Below, in pieces: positions 50,281-61,563 of a DNA stretch of 64,000 bases. The stretch spans positions 20,960,248 to 21,024,247 of the forward strand of contig NC_083651.1 in the NCBI RefSeq assembly GCF_963576545.1. The letters run 5' to 3'. The position numbers were made by a program, and so were the translations under genes. Below the pieces are notes generated by a model, which had not been told where the DNA came from, ran no database searches, and saw only the letters and a program-made list of their open reading frames with translations. Each line of letters opens with the position of its first letter. Position 1 is the stretch's first letter. This DNA is from Limanda limanda (taxonomy: Eukaryota > Chordata > Actinopteri > Pleuronectiformes > Pleuronectidae).

Positions 50281-51911
50281 TGCGGTCGCTGCAGTGTTCC
50301 TGGTTTCCTTGTTTATTCTAAAGTTTAGACAGACTTTAGACTTCAGTTTACAGATGGTGATTTTTTTTCTTTTTTAATGGAGTGATGAGTGTGGAGTGTG
50401 TGATGGGCAACATCAAAACCAATCAAAATCAATTTGCTCGACTGTAATGCTATAGTTGCACCTCCAGGGACGAGCAGATTAAAGCCTGTCATCTTCCCAT
50501 GATTCAATTAGAACATGTTATTAAAAACAGATAATGAGTATGTGAAAGCAAACACTGGGCTTTGATTACTACTCTCATCAAGAGCTAATGTTTAGCCAAG
50601 TGCAAAACAGCTTATGTGCAAGCTTATCAGGTAAATAGTATTGGTAAATTTACCAGCTCAAGCACACCTCTCAATACTGTGTTTGCATAGAAGGGAGGTT
50701 TTGCGTGATGTTGTCAGTTCACATCAAAATACAGAGTGCTGGTCATGTAAATGTTAGTTGGTTGTTAATAGCATTGCACCTAACCGCCTACATGTTTTTC
50801 TTGCTTCTCCCTGTAGAGTATAGTGCTTTGTTCACGGTGGGAATCAGTATCGTATTTCAGATATGAGGAAAGTTTGGGCTTTTGATGGAGTAAGATGTAT
50901 GAATAAATGATAAGGGTGCATATGTCTTCCATTTGAAATTCATACTTTTGAACTTCAATGAAAGTCCACGCAACCTTTTTTCATAGAAAATTGCATACAT
51001 GAAGTAATATACTGGTAGCAGAATGTGTACAATTACACATACCCCAGCCATTGCTCTGTCACCTACAGTTTATGCAGCAGGGTCTGAAGTCTAAATATAA
51101 AAGGATACACACACAGAAGAAAACCCTGCAGCCTAGGGAAGGTCCAGTGCTGCATTTTAAGCGAAGTGATTTGAGAGCCCTTTTTTCCCAGACAGGTAAT
51201 TTGATTCTTGGAGGTCGATGTCAGGTGGTTTTGGGGTCGCCTGTGCAGCCAGTCCCCACTCTAATAAAACCAGAGACCAGTGCAGGACCAGGGGGTTAAA
51301 AACCCCCATTAACTTCTCTCGCACCAACACGGGGACAGGTAACTCATGACCCCGCAAAGCTGCCACACTCGTTGATCATGTGACCTGGGCGCTGATGACA
51401 AGGGAGCTGGAGTGACACATCACCCAGGGAGTCAGCCCACCAGGAAAATACCTGAAAGAATGAATGGAAATAGAGATTGTTAGCTTGTTTAATCATTTTA
51501 ATTCAACATTAGTTGTGCCTTATGGGGCAATTTGAGCTTGTGAGTATGACGACTCTCCTACATACATTTAAACAACCAAATATTTATTTTGTCCACACAC
51601 GACCAATATTCACATGTTATTTTTACTACATCTTAATCTATCATCAAGCAGAGCTCCCATGTATTTGTATGTCTGGATGATTTCAGAGTTTGTGTTTTTC
51701 AGATATACCTGTCTTCAGATTCTTAAGTTATGAGTAATGTGATGTTCTGAAAAGAGATAAAACAACGCTCTAAGGAAATCTTTCAATATTGTGATAGTTA
51801 CATGTTTTTACTACAGCAGTCGTCTGAATACAAGATGAAAGTAATTCAGATGATAAAAGCATTTACATCCAGCCTACTGTCTGAGTTCTATTTGGAAATG
51901 TTGAAGAGGAG

Positions 51912-51912
51912 A

Positions 51913-51941
<29 letters not shown>
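51912..51941. repeat. (CA)n microsatellite
   Basis: CA repeat of about 30 bp. Confidence 0.9.
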
Positions 51942-51943
<2 letters not shown>

Positions 51944-53049
51944 GAATACTTGGCATATACTGCAACAGATAACATGTTTTAAACAAGTGAACATGTTAAA
52001 GAGTAGAATATTCAGTAACAAAAGAAGTCATTCGTTATACACACTGGTGTTTACATATTAAATGTGTCACACGTTCCATAGTTTTACTGCTACAGCTTTT
52101 AGTTAAAAGGTCAACTCCATGTGTGGCCTATTATTTCTGAAAAGCTAGTTTATTTCTGTTCTGAAATGAGAGATGGCTCAGGAGATGCAACTTCACCAGC
52201 ACCGCACCCACAGACTGCTCCCTGTGTGGGCACCGCACACCAAGAGAGACCTGAACCCGAATATTATTCAAAACATTTTGTGTGAACCCGGCCCGGCATG
52301 TCCGAGGGGTCCTGTGAGTTTCAGGTCGAGTTCCCACAGACGCTCGGCGATGATGCGCTGCTCCAGCTGGAATATTTGTGTCCACCTTCCTTTTTTGGTT
52401 CTCTTTTTCTCGCTATCGGTTTGACAAAAAATATTTTGACTTCATATCGGAGATCAAACTTTTTCCTTCAGTTATGTGACTTTCTCCTGACAGAGCTTTT
52501 ACTGCATATGTAACAGCATATCGGTTTTTTTGTGTGCTACTTTTTGACCACTGCTGACACTACAATAACAACTTTTATAACGGTTCGTGTCCAGTGTGGC
52601 GCCGCCTTTAGATTTTCATTCAATCATTCCTGACTTCTGAAATGTTTTTTTCAGATTCTGGGATTTCTGTGTCTGTACACAGAACTGCAGTCTCATGCCC
52701 TTATATAGGCGTTAGCAGGTTGTTTACCTATGCTAAATTAGAAAAACTGGCTGGTGCTTTCAACTTATGAAGACTTGGCATTTCACAATCACAACAATTC
52801 TGCAGTTTAAGAACGCGCCATTAATCTGACAGCGAGTTTTGTTGGGAAACTTCTAATAACGAATTTAAGAAGATTCTTAATTAGATATTGAGGAATGAGG
52901 CCCAGAGTTCAATATAAATAAAGGTGCATTGTCGACCTCTCTCACAGACTGACAAACTGGTAAAACACCATCCACTGCTCAAAGTCGCAATTTAAGAAGC
53001 GTATGTGCGTGTAAAGATATCTTCTCCACCTTGTTAATCATGTCCAATA

Positions 53050-53420
53050 TAATGTCAGGCTTGTTTAATTTACGGTTGGTGGCAGTACACTACATGTCAA
53101 CCTTACATGCTCCCTCCTGTACCATTACAGTCTGGCACCGCTTTAGATTTATGTACAGGCAGACACCACCCCCTTTCTGCTTATCAGTGTGTAGCCTTGT
53201 CCCTGTCAAGCTGGGTCATGTTTTCAAGCCTTCAATATACTGTACAGATGCAAGTCAGAACCCCACTGTCAGGCGGGGTCTCCATGAAGGCAGTGATACA
53301 TGTGTTCCTGTGCTCCTGCTACTGGTGCTAGACATAAACATGGAGTTTGTTCAGTTTACTATTCAATGAACGTACATTTCCGAGAACGACTGATGGTAGA
53401 GGTTTCCTTCTCGTCCTGTT
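53050..53420 (-). pseudogene. decayed LINE endonuclease-domain fragment
   Basis: On the minus strand, KPLPSVVLGNVRSLNSKLNK (near 53415-53340) matches the start of the apurinic-type endonuclease of fish LINE ORF2 proteins (LPSI-L-NVRSL-NK). Further along, KGGGVCLYIN (53176-53147) matches the internal KGGG(V/L)C(L/I)Y(I/V)N motif. Frameshifts and stops separate them, so it is a dead copy. It ends about 0.5 kb before epha6 exon 3. It may belong to the same broad family as the fragment at 46465-46875 but covers a different part of the element. Confidence 0.75.
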
Positions 53421-53932
53421 TTCCTGCCTGGCTGTCTTTTCCCTCGCCCTCTTAGTTTGTTTGTGTTTACCGCACGCTGCAGATTTCCACACGGTATCAA
53501 TTATGGTGTATTGCACTCTGTATTGATGTCTTCAGTTCCACTATATTGCAAACTGAGAAAAAAGAAGTCCCAATTTAATATCCCTGGCTATGGAGTGGAC
53601 CATTTTCCCATCCAGACAGTGGGTGAAGTGCAACCATCAGAGCAAGAAGTGGTTTGTCCATTGTGTCTGGTCTTAAACAGAATTCTCTAGGTTGTATTAT
53701 TCTATGCCGTTGTGCAGCCATGGAGATAATGTCAATGACTCCATGGTGAATTCTTTACTGTCACAACAGGCACAAAGTTTACAAATGTAAGCCCCACAAG
53801 CAAAATCATCAGGATGATGTTCATTCTTTGCATCGATCACTTTTATATTGAATACTGAATACCACCAGCGGGGCTTTAGACACAAGTCTTATTGTTTAAT
53901 TACTTTCTCTCTTCTGTCTTTTTCCTCTTTAG

Positions 53933-54596
53933 TGGGATGCCATCACAGAGATGGACGAGCACAACCGGCCCATCCACACTTTCCAGGTTTGCAACGTGAT
54001 GGAGCCCAACCAGAACAACTGGCTTCGTTCCAACTGGATCTCCCGGCAGGCGGCTCAGAAGATCTACGTGGAGCTTCGCTTCACCCTGCGCGACTGCAAC
54101 TCCATCCCCTGGGTGTCGGGCACCTGCAAAGAGACGTTCAACCTCTTCTACCATGAGACTGACGAAGCTCACGTTGTCAAATTCAAGCCCGTGCAGTATA
54201 CCAAGATTGACACCATTGCTGCTGACGAGAGCTTCACTCAGATGGACCTCGGGGATCGCATCCTCAAGCTCAACACAGAGGTGCGCGAGGTGGGACCCAT
54301 GACCAGGAAGGGCTTCTATTTGGCGTTCCAGGACATTGGCGCGTGTATTGCCTTGGTTTCTGTGAGAGTTTACTACAAGAAATGTCCGTTCACCCTGAGG
54401 AACCTGGCCTCCTTTCCAGACACAGTGCCTCGTGTGGACTCTTCCTCACTGGTGGAGGTGAGGGGAGCGTGTATTGACCATGCCGAAGAAAGGGACACAC
54501 CCAAACTCTTCTGTGGAGCCGATGGTGATTGGTTGGTTCCGTTGGGAAGATGCGTCTGCAGCGTTGGGTATGAGGAGATTGACGGCACGTGTTTTG
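53933..54596 (+). CDS. epha6: epha6 coding exon 3: ephrin-binding domain and start of cysteine-rich region
   Basis: This 664-bp exon encodes 221 codons (residues 49-269) plus one base. It opens [20 protein letters not shown] and contains the Eph hallmarks [71 protein letters not shown] and [10 protein letters not shown]. The ligand-binding domain ends near residue 202. The remainder ([20 protein letters not shown], then [22 protein letters not shown]) begins the cysteine-rich region. The cysteines expected in the ligand-binding fold are present (QVC, RDC, GTC, GAC, KKC), so nothing suggests a pseudogene. The acceptor is tttttcctctttag and the donor is gtgagt. The phase 1 end would supply the G of an Ala codon in exon 4, outside the window. 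The exon is clearly more GC-rich than its surroundings. Confidence 0.96.
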
Positions 54597-56440
54597 GTGA
54601 GTTTCCTAATCTTTACATCATATATTTAGCTCATCATCAATTACTGTATCACCAAATGCTGCAGTGCTGAGAATACAAACCTCTGCCTTAAATTTGACTT
54701 ATTCATATTCATTTTGCCCCCTCTCAAACCATCTATGATTCATAGGTTGTAACTTTCCTCACAGCATTTAATCATTTCCCTGAAAGTCTTACTTTCTACT
54801 CAAATCTTTCCCTCACCCGTCTTTTTACTCTCTCTCTCCTCCTTTTTCACTCTTAAATTTATTCATATAATGGCCTATAAACATAAACATGGGAAATAAA
54901 GTAGTATAACATTACAACCTAGCCTGGGAATCAATTTCTTATTTGGTCTATTCAACATAAAAATTGATGCATCAACCAGCCAGAAAGGTAAGAAATATGG
55001 ATTAAATGAAGTAGGAGATATATTATGTGCAGAACTTTATTTCCATCTACTTCATGTATTTTCACAATGCTACAAAAAAATAACTTATATGTCGGTGATT
55101 GTCCATTTTTTTCTACTCACTCCTCTGTTGTGCTCTCATTAATCAAAGATTTATTTTTTTTCTCAATTTTGCCTCCCGTCTCCATCCCCTCTTTCATTTT
55201 CCTCTGCTCATCCAGTGTTATTGCGAGCTGTCTACTCTCTGGAGAAAAAAATGGAATAATGTGAAGGGATGAGACTGTTTAGGATTATTAGTTTCACAGC
55301 AGAGATGTGTGTTTGTGTGCGTGTTAGTATTCTTTAAATCTAGGTCTGTCGGTTACTGGGCTTAAGCTGTGACAGTCATTTCATTCCCCTTATCCTCTTG
55401 TATTTTCTTAGTCTTTTAACGGCTCCAGGAATTCAAAAGAGGATATTTAGCAAATAAGAGTACATGCAAGATTAGTGAAATTATGGTTAAACAAAACAAA
55501 CAATGCAGTATTTTTTCTGTATCTACACACTGGTCTACATTGGTCCATCTTTAGCGTACGGCTTGAGAGCCAAACAATCTATGCAAGTGATCAGGCATGC
55601 TCCATGTTGTATTGTGCATCGACTAGGTGGTTAACAACCATTGCCCATGGGGCTACCTGTGTGTGACAGATTACCTCAGACAGGGTGGTAGCAGTTTGAT
55701 CCTCTCTGATATAAGCTTTGGTTTATTAATGGCACCTCACTGGGAATGCCGTAGTACAGATGAAGAACTTCCTCTAAAATCATGTCGAGTAATATGTACA
55801 TGTGACTTTAATCTATAGAAGATTCATTCTACATGGTGTCCATTGTGCTTGGAGAGAAATCACTCACTTAATGTGTAATATGAAAAGAATTTGGAATTTG
55901 TAGAAAGGAACTTAACTATTAATTCACTGACAAATAATATACCACATGTGGTGCAAAACTGGTTTTAAAACTTACAAAAGCTTCTATGAAACAGCAACAA
56001 AGACACTGGCACCTAGCTGGAGGATAAAGCCCCAAACATTCATCTGTGTCCGGCTGACTAGTTTGTAGCATTGCGACCAGTCACGATAACGTCTCTGCCT
56101 TTACCATTGGCACAGATTGGATGACAAAGTAGCGCTTTTGTCTCTCTCCGAAAATCACCCATGTAGCCAACACCACCGTACAACTACAGCTAGTGCCCTT
56201 TCAAACAATCCTTTCAAGACTGTACTCACTGCTTTCCTCCATTTGTTCGCCATCGAGGACCAGATGTCCTCATACAGTTGATTACGATTCATCTTGTGAC
56301 TCGGGTCGGCAAGGTTTCCCAGCTGCAGTCGCAGCTGCATCGCAATCAACAGGCCAGGGGTGAGACTGCAGCTGGGATTATAGCCAGAATATAGCAAACT
56401 TGGTTACTTCATTCATGTCTGTTCCTTTATTATCCCCCCC

Positions 56441-56458
56441 CCACACACACACACACAC
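56441..56458. repeat. short (CA)n repeat
   Basis: Short CA repeat after a C run. Confidence 0.75.
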
Positions 56459-59400
56459 GTGTACATCCCTTAATTGTTGTGTGACAAGCTTAGTTATGCT
56501 AGATAAACCTGCTCTTGAGGACGGAGGAAAACAGATGGTTAAGTGGGTTTGTTTTTGAGACTTGAATCCCTGCTGCCATTTTGCATGCATTGCCGGACTC
56601 ACAAATGAGTGTTCACCGATGTAATGAAACAAAACCCAGGAGTTGGGATAAACACTACAAACAAAATAAGCTGTGTACTCTGACAGTATGTGACCGCATG
56701 ACACATTTAAGTAGCAACAGCTTTGTGAAGTGTTTACCTGTTTGGCTTAAATCTGTCTTTGTGTTTGCAGTTCATAAAACCCATTGCTCCACATCGTAGT
56801 TTAAAGAGGCAAAAAGAAGCCGAAGTAGAACAAGAGTAATTTCTGCTCTTTGCCACTTATAGCAATAAACAACCACAAAAGGGTCACCTATCAGCGTGCC
56901 TGTGGCCCAATAAACTAAAGTAATTTGTCTTCTTTCTTCCTTCTCCTTCACCGCTCACTCTCCGAGAAGCAGATTTCACACTTGGGTTAAGTTTAGCCTT
57001 TTGGGCAGTGTGATGGCATTTTACTGCAGTGTCAGCCCTGAAATGCAGCCGCTGCTCATTGTTCCAGGGGTTCAAACAAGCGCCGTTATTAAAAGCCTCC
57101 GCACTAGGTACCACTGCAGCGCCTTGGGCATTGAAGGAGAAAGAGTGAGGTGGCTGGCTAAGCTAATGCTTCAATCCCTAGTTTACAACCAACTGGTCCT
57201 TTTAAATGCTACTGCTGTGTGACTAAGCTCGGAGGAAATTACAGGTTTGACTGATTTGTGATTTGAGTAAAATACCATGATTGAAAAGTGTTGAGGAGCA
57301 CAGCGTTGACCTTTGTGTGCCCCCTTGTCTCTGCACGCTTGTGTGTCATGAGAGGGAATTAGCCTTTTATGCAGCTCGTGCACTCACAGTAAATCAATGA
57401 GCTTAAGCGCCAGTTAAAGCCTTATGTTAAATGCATGTTAAGTAAGAGAAAACTGTGGTTGCCATGCTGGAAACGCTAAAGGGAAGATTCTTCCTAGTTT
57501 AAAGTATTTCTAATCTTAAAATGCAACAGATTTCCGCAAGATTATCTGTATATGATCAGAGAGGTGAAATGAAACTCTTCATGTGACATTATCCCATTCA
57601 GATCTCACAAAGAGGGAAGATTAGTTTTACGATGTAATTAATACTTAATTCAACCCCTTACACAGCTACAGATATGTGAGACTCTTAATTTCTGACTTAC
57701 AAATCTTTGTTTATCGCATAAGAGAAGCCGCCTGAAGTCTGAATATAGGGTTTTAGTTCCAGTGAGATTTTAAAAACTGTGCATGCTTTCCAACCAGATA
57801 AAGCCAAATAATCCCTTTCTGTCATTCTAACTGAGTTTGGTTACAATAGTACTTTAATCCCCTGTCCATTTCCTGCATGACGCTTGTAAGGTATGTGTGC
57901 TGCACTGAGGCTGATGTTAATCAAATCCGATAAACCCTTTTGCCCTTATTTCAAATGATGTGCTCGTTGTAAGCTGGCACATTGTTTTAGAACACATTTC
58001 CTTATTTTATCTTTTTCTCACATAGCTTATGCCCAAAATGTTTCCAGTTTCCAAATTTCATAATTGAATCTATAAGCAGATGGTTATGAGCCTTCATATA
58101 ACGATCTGATACCGTTCCTAGATTGAAGCAGCAACATTTTTATAGCAAAATTGCAGATCAGTTATTTTTTGTGCAAATGTTGAAGGTGTCCTGTGGACGA
58201 CCACTAGAAGTGTTGTGGAGCAAGACAACCCAGTTCTTGAGGTGGTTAGAAGGACAACAATCTATTTGTCATTTTTATATAATAAAAACTTAATTTAACT
58301 GGCACAAAATGCAGCTTCATTGTGATGCATTAATTGTGAGTGTTCATTTAATCGTTTCAATAACTTACTGCTGAGTATTGGTATTACTGATTTCATCAGG
58401 TTGCCTTTAATATATTTGAGCTCCTTGTTGCAAATTGTGGTTAATGTTGCGCAGCAAAGTAAAATGTAGCCTTACAAATGGAGTTTCCCGGGTGATGCAC
58501 ACTAGCACACTCACACACACAGAGCCCATTTCTTTCAAAGAGAGGCAACAGAGGCAGAGAGAAAACGATGAGGGAGGAGAGAAAGTGCCTCTTTGTCGAG
58601 GAAAGTGTTCCCGCACCATTTATCTCCATTAAGCCTTTTTTTGTCTCAATAGGTTTTCTTATGTGCAGGTGGAGCAATGTGCTTTGGACCGTTAACTATA
58701 TTTGGTTTAATATAGTTTGCACTGCAACACATTTAATATGGTTTAACATACATGTGAGAATATAATGATCACTAAACTCTCCTATTTCTATTGTCAGATG
58801 AATTGTGTGTTTGCGGGGTACTGGGGGGTAATGCTATCTATGGACGAACATTGATAAAAGAAGTAGTTGATGTTTGTGTGTTTGTGTTTGTATGTGACAC
58901 GTGTATGCTCCCAACATAACATTTGAATGCAGATACACAATATCACCATCAAATTGAATGATATAATATATGACATACTTCATGGGTACTTATGCTTTAC
59001 TCATAAGGAAGACAGGTCCTGTTAATGTCCAAACAGATATAGGTCCCCACAATGTGTTATTCCTCGACCACACACACATACAAACACATACATATGCACG
59101 CCCCTTAGACATAAACATCAATAAGTGCAATCTGTGGTGTTAATGCAAGATGGCACCTTGCATACCTAAATGACTGACGTACGCTCAGTCGCTCTCTCTC
59201 TTTTATCTAGCTGTCTTTCTCTTATCGCTCCCTCTCTCCATCTTTCAGGGTAAGACAATCTAGCCGGTGCTGTTACCGCTCAGTGTTTTACAGCGGGTCT
59301 TTGTGTTCATCGGTCTCTGTGTAAGAGCTCTCTGCAGTGCTATGAATAATGTAATCACAGTGTGCTTGTGGGTGTGTTTATTTATATGTTTGTGCACCTG

Positions 59401-60019
59401 TAAGTTGTGGTGTCGCTGAGTGTGCTGTGTGTTATTTGCCAAACCAAAGTGGTTGTTCACTGTGCTGAGCGTAAGCAAAGTAAGAGCAGTCCATTTGCAT
59501 TCTGAACTAATGCTGTGCCACACACACTGAGGATAACTGTACTCAACATATGTTAAAGATCAACGGATACTGCTAAGGACAAAACATAATACGACATACT
59601 GGGACAGTTTGTTATTTGATTGGTTATGTGTTTTTTTTGTTCATTCCAAACAAAACAATTTGACAAAATCTGTTGTTTTCCCATGATTATAGAGATGATG
59701 TATAAATTACTTCACAATGATGTCATTATGAGATTGATAGATGTGATATGCAAATAGACAACTAATTGTCAGTAATAACAAAAAAAATGTTGGGTCCTCT
59801 GAAACTTTTGATTATCTTCTTGTTTTGAGATCAAACTGGTCTCCTATAATGAAAATGTTTTTCCAAATGTTAGCACCACAAGTTATATGGACAGTTCTGT
59901 TAAGCCTGTTCTTCTGAGATAACATTTAACACAATCCAACACAACAGTGGAACAACCTCAGGTGTCTGAGCTGGACTACACACAGGTAAAGGCTCTTATA
60001 TACTACTACGTGTACGTTT

Positions 60020-60940
60020 CTCGGAGAGGTCTCAGCGGGGGGCAAAGAGTCTTTTTGATTTTTACTTCTCCGTCAGTCTACGTCCGGAAAAAATTCACCG
60101 CCAAACCCATAGGTGGCGCAACGGAAGACGAGCTCAGAGAAGCCTACCCCATTTGGGAAGAAGAAGTCCACGTGTCTCTGTTTACATGTTAGCTTGCGTC
60201 CCACACACTGAACCATGGCAACTAACAGAACTAAATAAAGTGACACCCAGCGGGTCAAGATGCTGATGTAATCGTTTCTTAGCGCAGCGGTTCCCCGGTC
60301 TTGTTTCCGAACGGTGTTGCTGATTCCACAGCTTGAATCTGCTTGAGGCTACATGTAGCTAGAAGCTACACGGACCTAGCTCCCCCCCAGCTTCCACACA
60401 CAGTCAGCAGGGACTCCCGACACTAACTACTACTATCCAGTGTTTGCTTCTAACCTGACGGTATTATAGAAACAGTGTCATGATAAAAGTGGAATTAAAG
60501 TCGTGACGGCGGGTTCTTGCACTGTTACCACCGCAGTTAGCATGGTGGCTAGCCTAGCCCGCTAGCCTAGCCTGCTAGCGCCGTTTTGAAAGCTCGCTAT
60601 AACCGTATGTGACCGTGCACACATGCCCTCAGTGATCTAACGAGCCACCGTCAGCCGGACAACTCCGCTGGCTTAACACACACGTCACATTAATCGTAGA
60701 ATCATAGTTGTGTTCGTGTTTGTTGCTACATGTAAACAGGAAGTTTGAGGTCCGGAAATACGGAAATGATGTCGTTCGCGGACCAATCACAGCCAAGAGC
60801 TGTCCGTCGGGTCTCCAACATGAAGACGGATAGTTAGAAAAATCAGACGTGTACGAAAAGCTGTCCGAAGCCCTCGGAGAGGGCGTTTCACGACGGATAG
60901 GGCGGTCTTATCTGTCCGTAATAGAAAATACGGAGAGGCA
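60020..60940. mobile_element. CpG-rich block, probable nonautonomous DNA transposon
   Basis: This block of about 0.9 kb is much richer in CpG than its AT-rich surroundings. Its two halves share inverted wording. CTGTTTACATGTTAGC (about 60175-60190) matches the reverse complement of GCTACATGTAAACAG (60725-60739). GATTTTTAC then CTCCGTC on the left resembles the reverse complement of the right half (gatttttctaactatccgtc). CTCGGAGAGG occurs near both ends. Such arms suggest a foldback or long-inverted-repeat DNA transposon without a transposase. An independent CpG-island promoter is the alternative. A short GCTAGCCTAGCC tandem lies in the middle (about 60548-60580). Borders are approximate. Confidence 0.45.
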
Positions 60941-61523
60941 CAAATTGGCCTTAATTGCTCAGGTAACAGAAAGGCTGTGGTAATGTTAATTGGCATGCTG
61001 GTACACACATCTCCGAGAAAAAGTTTCTCACAGTTTCAAGACATTTTCAATTACAGCATGAAGATAGTCAGACAACAATTATAGTACATATCCCTCAGCC
61101 TGTCAGCCCGCTAAATGAGATGCCACACGAGAGAGAGGCAATGCACAGGCAAAAACACACGCTTAATGAATCACATGAATCGCACACACACATGCCAGGA
61201 CGGAGACACAACAGCATACACCACGCGCCAAATCTCCTGGCGTCCGTCACAGACACACAAAAAGCCATAGATGCACTAAAGCCCCGACAACAAGTGCAAA
61301 GTGTCAGTGCCAGAGACATTTTGCTCTCACAAAACACGCTCTCACAAACACACACAGGGAGACACACTTGCGGGGGCTCAGGCTGGCATCAACAACGGAG
61401 CTGCTTACAGACGGGCCACACTGCAGGGAGACGCTGTGACATTTCAGAAGAGGATGGTTTTGGTTTAACAAGCATGGCCCTTCAGGCTTAATTGGGAGTT
61501 TTCTGGAGAGAGAAAGAGAGTTG

Positions 61524-61527
<4 letters not shown>

Positions 61528-61559
<32 letters not shown>
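61528..61559. repeat. (GA)n microsatellite
   Basis: Uninterrupted GA repeat, with a looser GA-rich stretch upstream from about 61500. Confidence 0.9.

Positions 61560-61563
<4 letters not shown>

Noticed and set aside
51640..51720. Possible LINE fragment
   Set aside because: The phrase agagctcccatgtatttgta resembles antisense LINE wording, but no reverse transcriptase motif could be read.
55600..55760. Possible tRNA-like or SINE fragment
   Set aside because: Some phrases resemble fish repeats, but neither a convincing B box nor a tail is present.
59947..60192. 81-codon open frame at the edge of the CpG-rich block
   Set aside because: It runs from unique DNA into the inverted-repeat arm, which suggests a chance frame. 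No domain was recognised.
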